Part shown: positions 10,363-21,580 of the stretch, piece after piece
How positions within the stretch are numbered: the stretch's first letter is position 1
How the letters are laid out: each line of letters begins with the position of its first letter
Assembly (NCBI GenBank): GCA_030737835.1
Contig: JAUJYN010000019.1
Coordinates: 2,936,433-3,000,432 of the forward strand
Source of the DNA: Acorus gramineus
Taxonomy: Eukaryota; Streptophyta; Magnoliopsida; Acorales; Acoraceae
Direction of reading: 5' to 3'
Length of the DNA stretch: 64,000 nucleotides
Made by a program: the position numbers and the translations under genes
Notes under the pieces: generated by a model
Told to the model about the DNA's origin: nothing
The model's input: only the letters and a program-made list of their open reading frames with translations
Databases searched by the model: none

Positions 10363-12135
10363 AGTCAAGGAATACCATAGAAGCATCAAATTGATGGTGG
10401 ATTTTTCCCTCTCACTTGGAAGGTGCTGTAGCGAGTGGTGATGCGTACGATCGGGATTGGGTGCGTCCTATTGCAGCTTAGTGGGCGATCGCTTGTGGAC
10501 TGCGTTCCATAGTGACACCTGGAGTCGCTTCGATATATCATTGTGTGTTGTAGCTGCCCGGTTGAGGCCAGAGCCCTGTGAGGTGCTCCCTGCGCCCATA
10601 TGGCAGAGATAGCGGGCTGGGGAGGCTACCAGGTAGAGGCCACACCGGAGAGTGCTGCTAAATGATGTCAAGAGCGTGGACTCCCCGTGATAAATTTGCC
10701 CATGGAGTGCAGGATGCCGGAGTTCCAATGGTTGTAGATGAGCGGCCTATCTCTGGCGGCATGTAAGCACAGTTGAGGATACTGTCGCGTTTTGCCCCAC
10801 ATTGGTCGTAAATAAGGAGACGCGATGCTAGCATTCGTGATGGGACTCAACCACCTATCAGATAGATGACGTCGCATAGGCATTGTCGAGGTTCGACGAT
10901 CCCTTATTGCGTGTGTTGTGGATTAAGTGCGGTTGAGCGGCTTACCTAGTGTGTAAGTGTTATCATGAGCGCCAGCCAGGCTCAAGGAGCAGAATCTGAA
11001 CTTAATTATTCGTGGTGTTGTTTTGATCTCCCCGTGGAGGTTGAAGATCAATTACCTTTGCCGCGAATCGATGATCTATTTGACCAGCTCTGGGAGCGAG
11101 TGTCTGCTGTTAGATCGATCTTCGCACAAGGGTACCACAAGTTAGAGATCCGAGAGTTGGACATCCCGTAGATGGCCTTTCGTGACTGTTCAGGCACTAC
11201 GAGTTTTAAGTACTGCCGTCGGGGTTGATGAATGCGCCGGATGCCTTCGTGGATCTCAAAAGTTTTATTGGACTTCCGAGGACTGCTTTGAGGTAGTCTT
11301 CCTTGCGATTGCTGTGGTGTGATGAAAAGGTGATGTGGGTGACCTTGTTTTCCCCAGGTTTGCATGCCCTCAGGCAAGTTCGATAATCATCATCGCGTTG
11401 AAAGCGTCAGTCCATCGAGATTTCCTCAGTGGATGTGGGAGTGGGTTATCAGGGATTGTTGCGGACTCACTAATGTCACGTTTGGGTCACGACGCCGTCT
11501 AGGTGATCATTGACCGACTGACTAAGTCCGCGCTTCCCTCCCTATCAGACTGGTTGAGTCTCTGGACGCCTTCACGTGGGTTTTCACCTTCGCGATTGTT
11601 CGTCTTCATGGCACTCCAGTCGGCGCTATTTTCGGGTGAGACGCGAGGGTTACTTGAGGTTGTGGCGCAGCTTTGGCGCGAGCCTCCATTTAAGTATAGC
11701 GTTTCATCGCCGATGGACAGCCAGTCAAAGAGGACGATTCAGGCCTTGGAGGACATGCTATGTGCCTGCGTGCTCGATGATGAGGGCAGTTGGGTGAGGC
11801 ACTACTCGTTTGTTGGGGTATGCCTGCAAGCGACTGCCATTCGAGCACCCAGATGGATCTGTGAAATGCACTCTACAGGCGCAGTTTCATACCTCCCTTG
11901 TGTTGGGACGGTTGTGGAGCGCCAGTTGGAGGGGCCATAAGTTAGTTGTTTGACCTTGCGGTGGCCCGGTTGGTTCGTGTGTACATCTGCACCTCCCAGA
12001 ACCGACAAAAGGGCTACCCAGGTCATTGTCGCCAGGGGCTTACCTTTGGGTTTGGTGATCATATTTTCAAGAAGGTGTCCTGGTTTAGGGGCACCCTCTG
12101 TTTCGACGTTCGGGGCAAGCTGAGTTTGCTCTTTA
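10363..12135 (+). pseudogene. Strongly decayed pol remainder
   Basis: No long frame survives. At 11050-11280 there is a second, worn copy of the RT motif region (frame reading [15 protein letters not shown], ending in a stop at LDIP). From about 11500 integrase pieces appear (IIDRLTKSA, then ERQLEGP near 11920). A B-like patch with CAGGTAGAGGCCACACC lies near 10630. Divergence from element 2 is visibly far higher here than in 9126-10110 or 12136-12475. Confidence 0.6.
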
Positions 12136-12476
12136 ATGGGACCATTTCTCATCATTGAGTGGATTGGGGAGGTGGCTTATCATGTAGCCTTTCCCCCACC
12201 GCTGGTTCATGCCCACGACGTTGTCCTTGTCCCATGGCCGAGGCGCTATGTCCACGATCCTGCTCACGTCATCCCGTTCGAGCCGCTCGTCTTTGAGCCG
12301 GGCTTGTCATTCGTGGAGCAGCCGATTGAGGTCATGGACCGCCGCGAGAAAAGGCTCCGCACCAAGACCGTCCAGTTGGTCAAGGTGTGATGGCTGCACC
12401 GTTCCGGTGCCGAGGCCATTTGGGAGCTCGAGGATGCCTTGCGTGACGCGTATCCGCATCTCTTCCCTTCCTAGAT
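12136..12476 (+). pseudogene. Integrase C-terminus and chromodomain, element 1
   Basis: The open frame begins MGPFLIIEWIGEVAYHVAFP (element 2 has [20 protein letters not shown]) and continues through [19 protein letters not shown] to KTVQLVKV, where a TGA replaces the CGA arginine codon found in element 2. Beyond it the same frame gives the chromodomain-like end (a W...SGAEA.WELEDA pattern). In chromoviruses this domain reads histone marks and directs insertion to heterochromatin. Confidence 0.75.
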
Positions 12477-12509
12477 GTTTTTGTATTTATTTTGAGGATA
12501 AAATTTCCT

Positions 12510-12521
12510 AAGGGGGGAGAA
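12510..12521 (+). promoter_or_regulatory. Polypurine tract, element 1
   Basis: AAGGGGGGAGAA lies directly before the 3' LTR; it would prime plus-strand DNA synthesis. Confidence 0.8.
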
Positions 12522-14117
12522 TTTATATATGTGTCACTTTTAACCTCTTGGTAACCATTGGACCATTCTGGCAGTTTTTTTATTTTTTTCATTTTTCGAT
12601 CGGAACCGCTAAAATTTTGGGCTGTTAGCTATCGTCCTGAGCTAGAGGACTCCGATTGAAAATCTAACTGCATATTATGTGTCCTGGTGACATTCCAAGC
12701 CACTCACGAAAGTTTCATCGAATTCCGGTAACGTTTCAGAATTTCGCAGTTCTGAAGCGTATCCGGGTTTTGACCGAGTGAGAAATCATTGGGAGACTTG
12801 ACTTGGTCAAAGTGGGCCACATGACTTGGTCAAATATTTTTGGATTTTAGTGTGGTTGGGTTGACTAGGGTCAAACCACACTTAAGCTTCCCTAATGCTA
12901 ACTTAAACCCTAATTAACCTAGCTTAGCCTAATCTAAGTGGGAGTTGACTTATAGGTGACCTAAAAATATCCTCCCCCACTATTCATCATCTTCTCCACC
13001 CAAATTTCTCTCTCTTCCCTCTCTTTAAATCCACTTTTTGACCTAGCTAAGGTGGTTGAAATAAAAAATCCTATGAAGAGAAAGGATAGGTGAGGTCCCG
13101 ATCTACCTTTCGGTGGTCTCGGATTCGAGTTCCCACATGCGTGACCCCCTCTCATGCCCTCTTTTCTCCTCTGATTTCAGCTGTTTTTAGGGCTGAGGGA
13201 GAGACTATCGGTGGACCAAGGGTGACCAACAGCCTAGTCAGTCCCAATATCCTATGTCACCATATTGAGGGGTGAGGGTGAGGGTGTGGTGGGTCGGCGA
13301 TGTAGCGACCCACTGGATTTGTGTAAGGATGATTATCAGCTTAGTAAGTCCCAATATCCTATGTCACCTATTGAGGGGTGAGGGTGAGGGTGTGGTGGGT
13401 CAGCGATGTAGCGACCCACTGGATTGTGTAGTCCCAATATCGTATGTCACCTATTGAGGGGTGAGGGTGAGGGTGTGGTGGGTCGGCGATGTAGCGACCC
13501 GCTGGATTTGTGTAGTAATCAGTCCCAATATCCTATGTAACCTATTGAGGGGTGAGGGTGAGGGTGTGGTGGGTCGGTGATGTAGCGACCTACTGGGTTG
13601 TGGAGTTCTTGCCACTTTGGGGCTTGAATAATAAATTGTGGTTAATATGAACTGTGATGCATGGGTTGTGCTGTTCACTGAGCGTGTGGCTCACCCGTCG
13701 CATATATTATTCTCCAGTGCTATCTGAGTCGGATCAAGAGGAGGAGCTCCCCGAGCGACCTCAGCAGTAGTGGTGCAGCGCCACATTTTCGCGAGTGTTA
13801 GAGGCTATCAGCATCCCTTTTTGATTTGTATGTATTATATTCCGTGCTTGGGCACGTGTTTGTATTATATTTGGATGTCTTTGTATATATTGGCTCTCAC
13901 AGGACAGTTGATTATGTATCGAGTCTGTAATATGTTTTTGAGTTACAGATTCAGTCTTTTTAGCTTCCGCTATTTGTGTATATATCATGTCAGCCTCTTT
14001 GTTGTCTGGGTTGTCATTTTAGCTGTTGCGTGAGTATGTTATTGAACTCCTGTTTAGACTGCTGATATCATATATACACTTGCCGCGTCCCGGGGACGGC
14101 CGCCCTGGGGCGTGACA
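12522..14117 (+). repeat. 3' LTR of element 1, internally deleted
   Basis: It opens TTTATATATGTGTCAC (the first bases are TT instead of TG) and ends GGGGCGTGACA. Relative to the 5' LTR, the bases matching about 5790-7428 are absent: GGGCTGAGGGAGA runs straight into GAGACTATCGGTGGACC at about 13195-13202. GGGAGA/GGAGA is shared by both sides of the join. The deletion removes the CpG tract and the 36-bp module. Four minisatellite units remain (13240, 13347, 13430, 13521). Confidence 0.9.
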
Positions 14118-15960
14118 CTGTCGATTACGCCGGTTGCACTAGACAGGGTGACCACGGTGACATGTTTATCAAGCTTCTTGTCTTCTTCCATATTGATGAA
14201 TTCTTTCAGCTTTCCTTTCCGGACCAATGCCTCCAAGAATCCTTAAGTGTTCGACATCTTTCCTTGTCTTCTTCCGTGGTAGTCGCATTTGAGAACTTTA
14301 TCTCTTTCAGCTAGATCGCCTTTCATGGAAGGTGCCCACTGGAAGAAAGGGGCATCCTTAATTTTGTTCAAGATCTGAACAAGTTGGATGATGAACTTGG
14401 TATATTGTCACTCCCTGACTTTATTCGCTGTTGCGCCATTCTTCTTTTCACTTTGGGTTTTGCGCTCTCCGTCCTCCCTGATTAGCAGGTTCTTGGAAAC
14501 TGCCACCGCCGCCAGTGGCTGAGAAGAGATGGACTCGTCCTCCACCATGGCGTACTTCCCTGCTAGGCAAATCAATTCGTTCATCATCTCCGAAAATTTT
14601 TTTACCAAAGAATTTTTCAATTCGTGCTTTGGTGGCAATCTGTTGTAGAATGCCATCACACCAGCATTTGCTTCACACCTCTCGACTTCGAACATCAGGA
14701 GGTGAAAGCGATCGACGTATTGCTGGATCGATTCTTTTGACTGCATGTGCACCTTCATGAGGTTGTCCAGATCTTTCTTCTGCTTACGACTACATATAAA
14801 GTACTCAGCAAATAGTGTGCCGAGCTCTTCGACGCAATGGTTTGAACCTCTAAGAAGCTAGTTGAACCAACTAAGTGCCGTGCATTATAGGTTGGACAAG
14901 AACATTGTGCACATTAACTCGTCGTACTATTTGTAGAGCGCCATGGCATGCCTGAAGCTTAGTACATGATCGAAGGGATCTGTGGTACCGTTGTACAGGT
15001 AGAATTTGGGCCAGGCGAACTTTTTAGGAGAGGTGCTGTGTAGAATTCTTTGGACAAAGGGGGATGCGAACCCCTGGAGGGCCCTCCTGATGAAATCATG
15101 GTCCCGAGTGTTGGTTACCTCACTCTTATACGTTCGCCTGGGCCGGCTGAAACATTCTTCCTTGTAATCGGCATCTGAAGGTGCCAAGTAACGGCTGGGG
15201 CTTCCAAACAGGCCGTGTCATTTCCATTGTTCGGGCAATCCATATCGACTATGGCGCTCCTGGTGTGGATAATGATCTCGAAAACATTCCTTATCAGTTT
15301 TTGTTGTGGCCCTCATCGGTGGCGACCTTGAACAGGAGTGACCCCTTGCGCGCCACTGACACAATTCACCAAAGGAATACACGGATTCGTCACTTCTATC
15401 GTCGGCACGTCAGCTTTGTCGGTCCTGATTCTATTGTTCAGCTCCTGTCTTCTCATGGACCTCGCGATCCGGTACTTTAGGTGGAGGAGGTGGCTCCACA
15501 ACGACTGGTCCCTTAAAGACTTGCTCCATCAGGTTCTCAAGACGGCGATACTTCTGGCTCATCTCCTCAAGCTCCTTTGCAAAGTCATGTCCCGTTAGTG
15601 ACTTTTGGTGTTGCGGAGTTCATCCTCCTCCTGGTGGATCCCGTGACAGAGGGGGATCGTCTGGCGTCGTACAGCCTTCGACCTCAACTTGCTCGTGGAT
15701 CGTCGATCTTTTGATCCCGGTCCAAGTGTTCACCATCTTCTCAAATTTGGATTGGGGAATGTCTTTCTTGTACGGAGTCCCAAAAACTGTGCCGACTTGT
15801 GGGAGGAGAAATCTGATCTTCCTCCTCTGGGTTGTACCTTGACTCGATCTGGGCTTTGATTGAAGACACGAGAAGAAGTGCTGAAAAGACTTCCTTCGCG
15901 GTCGTGAGGGTTCTGTTGTCAATTTTCCTAGCTCCGTCTTCCACTCCGGTCATCTGCAAC
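14118..15960 (-). pseudogene. Tat-lineage gag, decayed
   Basis: The minus strand gives broken frames that together resemble Tat-type Gag. The upstream piece (15187-14927) has FASPFVQRILHSTSPKKFAWP and LYNGTTDPFDHVLSFRHAMAL, the usual start of the retrotransposon gag domain. The next piece (14758-14408) has QSKESIQQYVDRFHLL and AFYNRLPPK. The last (14236-14118) has LVRKGKLKEFINMEEDKK followed by VIDS, the usual bridge to the protease. Stops and frameshifts divide it, and no zinc knuckle was found. The protease continues across element 1 at 5110-4851. Confidence 0.7.
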
Positions 15961-16640
15961 TCACACTAGTGTGGTGTTGACTAACACCGCTCCGACGCTC
16001 AAGTCAGTTTTCTCATCTTAAGAGGAATTCAACTTGAGTCTTAGAGTATTTTAGGAAGATTAAGTGTGTACCTTGTTTGGAAGGGGATACCCTTCCTTTT
16101 ATATTGGGAGAGGGCGTGCTGATTTTGCTCTTAAGATGTGAGTCTATCATGAGTTAGAATCTTCCACGTGGCACTAGGATCAGTTGACATGTGTGACCCC
16201 GAAACCAGCTCATCATAACCGATTCCTGACAGTTGGTTACTGTCACTGCGTCAGAGAATATTCCCTTGAGCTTTTCGTTATCTTTCTGAAGTGGATATGT
16301 GGACGACCCTTGCACCAAGTCGGACCCCGTGGTCTGACTGTTTCTGATAACTAGTCGTTCTAATCAAGTCAGGTAGAAGTTATGTCCTTTAGTCATTCAG
16401 GTTTGTCAGGAGTCCGACCAGATCTTTTATTTTGCCGACCTGCCGTTTAGTGTTGAGCCCTTTGTAGGATATAGCGGTCCGGAGAGTAGAGCCTCTTTTA
16501 TGGGCCTCCTAAGCCGTCATGCTACTAGTCATGACGGCCTTATTTGGTAGGCCCATCTTGCATCGTGCTTTTATCTTATTCTGACCAACTCATATAATCT
16601 ATCCTTATTCAGTTATTTGTAGATTTGATCTTCTACATTG
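15961..16640 (-). mobile_element. Tat-lineage LTR/leader upstream of gag, fragment
   Basis: Read on the minus strand, this has a TATA box (TATAAAA, plus-strand 16097-16103) and then, about 100 bases on, TGACTTGAGCGTCGGAGCGG, a stretch typical of the R/U5 end of Tat-lineage LTRs. Gag-like sequence begins within about 60 bases, so the primer binding site and most of the leader seem to be missing. The far edge (16640) is not resolved. Confidence 0.5.
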
Positions 16641-17308
16641 GCTATACCAAAAAAATTAATAATACATGATCATCTGTTCATCTTCTTTTTTTGGGGGGAT
16701 TATGCATTAACATGATACATGTTACATGCTCTTGCATGTTCTTAGAGAGATGGATAATCAAACAACATTTTCAAATTCTCAAAATAAAATTTGTAGGGAG
16801 GGTAGAGAATGGTTATTTTCATACATTCAAGGATAAGTATCACATATTTCAACAACTGAGTAAATAAATTTTTAATAGAGTTGTGTATTATATAGAAAGT
16901 CATTGAGAAGGGAGACCAGATACAATCTTATTTTTAATGTATTTTACACTGTTTAGATCTGAGTTTAAATAGATACTACGTTTGAAAAGCTAAAAAATCG
17001 AAGAGAATGGTTGGAGGGTGCTCGGTAGTAATCGAGGGTCGTCAATGGCTTTAGTTGGGTAGAACCCTTTTCTGCCAAACCCTTTCCGGCAAGGCTGGGT
17101 TTGGGCTGCCCTCTTTTTTTGTTTTTGTTTTTTATTTACTGATGTACTAAAATCTTTGTTCACTTCTCCACTTCTGACATTATTCTATATGAAATAGAAA
17201 TAACCACATTTTCATCAAAAACGAAAAGGAAAAGCAAAAAATTCTCAAACTCGGATCCAAAGACATTTTCAGCGTTTATATTTTCAAACCACTATCTTCC
17301 TCTCTTTT
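16641..17308. other. AT-rich spacer, nothing recognised
   Basis: No coding match, no terminal repeats and no tandem array seen. It ends at the family A 5' LTR (17309). Confidence 0.5.
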
Positions 17309-20282
17309 TGTTATATATGTGTCACTTTTTGTCTTCTGGTAACCATTGGGACATTCTGACAGTTTTTCAATTTTTTTCGTTTTTCGATCAGAACCGCTAA
17401 AATTTTGGACTGTTAGCTATCATCCTGAGTTAGAGGACTCCGATTGAAAATCTAACTGCATATTATGTGTCCTGGTGCCATTCCAAACCACTCACAAAAA
17501 TTTCATCGAATTCCGGTAACGTTTCAGAATTTCACAGTTCCGAAGCGTATCCGGGTTTTGACCGAGCGAGAAGTCATTGGGAGACTTGACTTGGTCAATG
17601 TGGGCCCTTAACTTGGTCAAATGGTTTTGGATTTTAGTGTGGTTGGGTTGACTTGAGTTAAAGATCAACTAAACCTAATCTAACCTAGCTTAACCTAATC
17701 TAATTTCAAGTGAGTGTGTGTGTGTGTGTGTGTGTGCCTAAATAGAAGTCCACGCCTAGCTTTTGTGCCCCCACTATTCATCATCTTCTCCACTCAATCT
17801 CTCTCTCTCCCCTCTCTTTATTTCCTTGTTTTGATCTAGCTAGAGGGGTCAAAACCAAAAACCCTAAGAAGAGAAAGGTTAGGTTTTGTCCCGATCTATC
17901 TTCCGGTGGTCTCTAGATCGAGTTCCCACATGTGTGACCCCTTCTCATGCCCCCTTTTCTCCTCTGATTTCAGCCATTTTTAGGGCTGAAGGAGATCTCG
18001 GTGGTGGTGGCCTTTGAGGTGGTGTTTCGATGTGCGAAGAGCAACCGATCTTCTCTTCCTTCCTTTCCTTCCTAGGGTAAGCTTTCTTTTCTTACTTTTC
18101 TTGTTAGATGTATGTTAGGGGGTTGTTTTTGAGTGAGGATGGCTGTTGGTGGCAGTTGGTGGCCGTGGGAGGCCATTGGTGGCCGTCGGGGAGGTGGTAG
18201 GGTTGTCTCGGGTAGGCTGGCAGCGCAGGCGGGCAGGCAGGCTGGCAGGCGCAGGGTAGGGCGCTGTCGGGCATGCTGGCAGGGCACGCGCGCGTGCGCG
18301 CGGGCGTGCGCGCGGGCGTGCGCTCGGGTTGAGAAGGGTGTGCAGGTGCTGCGCGCTGGGCGCCGTGCGAGGGCGTGCGCGCGGAGCGCAGCGCAGAGGC
18401 GTAGTGCGTGCCGTGCGCGCGGGGCTGCGTGCGGGTGCTGCGCGTAGGGTGCCGTGCAGAGGCGTGCGCGTGGAGCGCTGCGCAGAGGCACAGCGCGTGC
18501 TGTGCGCGGGCGGTGAGGTGAGCCGGTGGTGCGCGCGCGGTGAGGCGTGCCGGTGGTGCGCGCGGGGTGAGGCGTTGGGGCGCAGGGTGTGCGGGTGTGC
18601 GCGCGGGTTGCTGCGCTGGGGCGCAGTGAGCGCGCGGTGCACCGGGGGGGATTGGCAGAGTGTCCGGGCGTGCGTGCGGGGGGCTCGGCAGTGCGCTGGG
18701 CGCGCGGGCCGCGGCTCGGCTGCGCGCCCGGGGCAGGTGGCTGTGCGTACGGCTGCCCAGTGGTTCGGCAGTGAGTCAGGGTGCTCGGACTCGCGGGCGT
18801 ACAGGCCGTATGTACACTTGTCCGAGTATTGTGTATTTTTAATGTATTTTTGTTGTATTTGTGCATTTTACTCACCGAGTTGATTACCCTGTCTTGCAGA
18901 TCTTGACGGACGGTCGCGCGACGACCCGGTTATTAGTGAGTGGTACAATCCAACCCAGTTGGGAGGCGCTATATGCACTTGGGTGTATACCGTCCTCCCC
19001 TGGGGCACCATGGTTAATATTAACTTGTGTAATGTGTAATCCATGCAAGCATGATTAATATGTAGTATGCATGCTACCCTAGACCTTGTATGTTAGGGAC
19101 TTGCACCCTTAGGATATGTGTAAGAGCCATGCATCCTGTCACCTTGTTATCATGCTAGGAAAGCCTCGACCTATGCATGCGTCCTATTAGTTTAATTTAT
19201 TAAATTAAATGCGAGCATATGTCTTTAGTATGAATTAGGGAATATTAAGGGGGCCTTGCGAGGTCAACATTGAGACCCGGGCTAGGGTACTCCGTGTTCC
19301 TTGTTTGGTTGTCTGGATATCCTATATCGGGACCTCAGGTTGCCCTCCCAAGGTTTCTTTTCCTCATTATTATCATATATGTTCCCCGCATCTTGGTTAT
19401 GCGCCCTGGAGGAATTCTGAAGAATTAATGACATTAGAGTTGTTGAGATGTGTTGTCGGCGGATCCGAGTGGATCGTATGCGTATGGATAGGCTGTTTCT
19501 GTTCCCTTCGTTGGATCCGTGTAGAGACTGCCCCAGCGTTAGAAAGGCCGTCCCGTGAGAGGGCTCCCATCAGTAGGTACCTCCTGATTTTGGATTCGGA
19601 CTGTGCTGAATGTGGGAGTGGCCAAGCGGCCTACGGAGTGGAGGAGAGACTATCGGTGGACCAAGGGTGATTAACAGCCTAGTCAGTCCCAATATCCTAT
19701 GTCACCATATTGAGGGGTGAGGGTGAGGGTGTGGTGGGTCGGCGATGTAGCGACCCACTGGATTGTGCAGTTCCTGCCACTTAGAGGCATTGATTTGTTT
19801 GTGGTTAATATGAATTGTGATGCATGGGTTGTGCTATTCACTGAGCGTGTGGCTCACCCCTCGCATATATATTTTTCTCCAGTTATCACTGAGTTAGACT
19901 TGAAGGAGGAGCTCCCCGAGAGACTTCATCAGTAGCGGAGCAGCGCCACGTCCCGCGAGTGTTAGAGGCGATCGTCATCCTTTCTTTTGATTGTATGTAT
20001 ATATTTCCATGCTTGGGCACTCGTTTGTATATTATTTGGATGTATGTGTGTATATTGGCTCTCACAGGACATTTGATTATGTATCGAGTCTGTAGTATGT
20101 TTTTGAATTACAGACTCAGTCTTTTAGCTTTCGCTATCTGTGTATATATCATGTCAGCCTTGCTTTCGGCTGTGTTGTCATTTTAGTTGTTGTTTAGTGT
20201 ATGTTATTGATCTCCTGTATAGACTGCTGATATCATGTATACACTTGCCGCGTCCCGGGGACGGCCGCCCTGGGGCGTGACA
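17309..20282 (+). repeat. 5' LTR of element 2
   Basis: It runs TGTTATATATGTGTCAC to GGGGCGTGACA, 2974 bp. It holds a (TG)n run (17709-17736), a pyrimidine tract and TTTCAG near 17972, donor-like GG/GTAAG near 18074, a CpG-rich tract (18280-18770), the 36-bp module (18900-18935), one minisatellite unit (19684-19765) and a late acceptor TTTTTCTCCAG near 19881. The end has two adjacent short inverted repeats: CGTCCC-G-GGGACG (20251-20263) and CGCCC-TG-GGGCG (20266-20277). Confidence 0.92.
18900..18935 (+). other. 36-bp microexon-like module
   Basis: Flanked by CTGTCTTGCAG and GTGAGTGG. It differs from the 6684 copy only near its 3' end (GGTTATTA versus GACTATCA), with length kept. Confidence 0.4.
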
Positions 20283-20287
20283 AAAGT

Positions 20288-20300
20288 TGGTATCAGAGCC
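20288..20300 (+). promoter_or_regulatory. Primer binding site, element 2
   Basis: TGGTATCAGAGCC, five bases after the LTR end, same spacing as in element 1. Confidence 0.92.
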
Positions 20301-20402
20301 TGGTCCTGTCAGAGCCAATTGTCTTCTTTCTCGTAGAGATGAGTCCTAGGATTTTTATATGAGTATTCTGATCCTAGTGTCTGGTTTTCTTAGGTTGCTG
20401 AT

Positions 20403-21560
20403 ATGCCTCCTTGCAGAGGACGGCGCGGACATGGTTCCTCTCGACCTTTGGAGGTTTTCGGACCTATCAGAGGCGAGGATGCTACTGGAGAGTCCTCGGT
20501 TGTGAGGCCAGGATCGGCGCAGGAGCCTCCTGCATGGGAGCGCGCGTTCGCGCGGATAGCGGATTTGGTGGAGACTCAGACCAGGGCACTGGAGGCCCAG
20601 ACTAGAGTATTGGCTGAGCAAGCGCGAGAGATTCAGGAGCTGAGGGCGGCCCGTGATGCAGTTCCACAGGTCCCCTTGGTGGCAGATCCGCCTGTGGTAC
20701 CCGATGTACCCCCAGTCCCCGTGGTGATTCCGGCGGCGAGAGTTCAGGATTGCCAGGAGAGGGAGGTGGAGCTAGAGGCTGCAGCACGAGTGCAGCAGAT
20801 CGGCCTCGTTGCCTTTCTGAAGCTCCACCCTCCCGAGTTCCATGGCCAGACGGCGGATCCCCTTGCCCCAGAGCGTTGGTTGATGGAGGTGGATACGATC
20901 TTCTCGACCATGCATTGCACCGATCGCCAGCGAGTCTCTCTGGCCACCTTTATGCTGAAGGGTAGCGCCGCCGACTAGTGGGCTACTAGATCAGTGGACA
21001 TCCCCGAGGGAGTGGAGCAGCTTTCATGGGCGGGATTCCGGAGGTATTTCTTGGAGGAGTACTTCCCGTTCTCGACGCGCCAGATAGTGATGCAGGAGTT
21101 TGAGCAGCTGACGCAGGGCTCTATGTCTGTCGCTGACTACTCCACGCGCTTCACGAGGCTTTCCAGATTCACCCCAGCTTTGGTGATGGACGAGGAGACG
21201 AGGTGCCATCGTTTTGAGCTTGGTCTCAACAGCGCCATTCGGGTGCATGTCACCTCCCAGGCATTCACGAGGTACTCTGACTTGGTGTCTCGGGCGAAGA
21301 CAGTCGAGCGAGACCTCGGGATCCTTGTGAGGGTTTCGACCCCTTCTGCAGACCAGAGGCCTCCCAGGAGCCAGGACCAGGGACAGCGCAAGAAGAAGAG
21401 GCTGCCTCTCCTCCAGCAGATGTGGTGCCAGCGCGAGGTCCAGCACCCATCGCGGCAGTGCCAGTCCAGTCCAGGCGACCAGAGACGCGGCGCTGTTACC
21501 ACTGTAAGCGCATCGGGCATACCTTGTATAATTACCCCGATGCTGGCTGACCCCGCGTGC
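20403..21560 (+). pseudogene. gag, element 2, disrupted
   Basis: The frame opens MPPCRGRRGHGSSRPLEVFG (first ATG after the primer binding site). The capsid-type gag domain follows, with FHGQTADPLAPERWLMEVD and FMLKGSAAD, and after an in-frame TAG at 20976 the same frame continues with GFRRYFLEEYFPFSTRQ and the gag landmark FTRLSRFTPALV. After a frameshift near 21400 another frame encodes a zinc knuckle reading CYHCKRIGHTLYNY near 21487, where tyrosine stands in place of the last cysteine of CX2CX4HX4C. A glutamine-rich linker follows (21581-21660). With the stop, frameshift and lost knuckle residue it cannot make a normal particle protein. Confidence 0.85.
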
Positions 21561-21580
21561 TGCCTCCATAGCACAAGCAG

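Larger units (their letters stand above)
5111..14117 (+). mobile_element. Family A chromovirus element 1, mosaic and damaged
   Basis: The layout is 5' LTR, primer binding site, internal region, polypurine tract and 3' LTR, about 9.0 kb in all. The internal region is a patchwork: gag start, a 380-bp family B LTR piece, near-intact PR-RT, a piece of family A LTR, a strongly decayed stretch, and a well-kept integrase tail/chromodomain. The two LTRs differ by a 1.6-kb deletion in the 3' copy. The flanking 5-mers (catgt left, ctgtc right) do not match, so the duplication has decayed or been lost. The host site is a Tat element on the opposite strand. It cannot act on its own. Confidence 0.85.
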
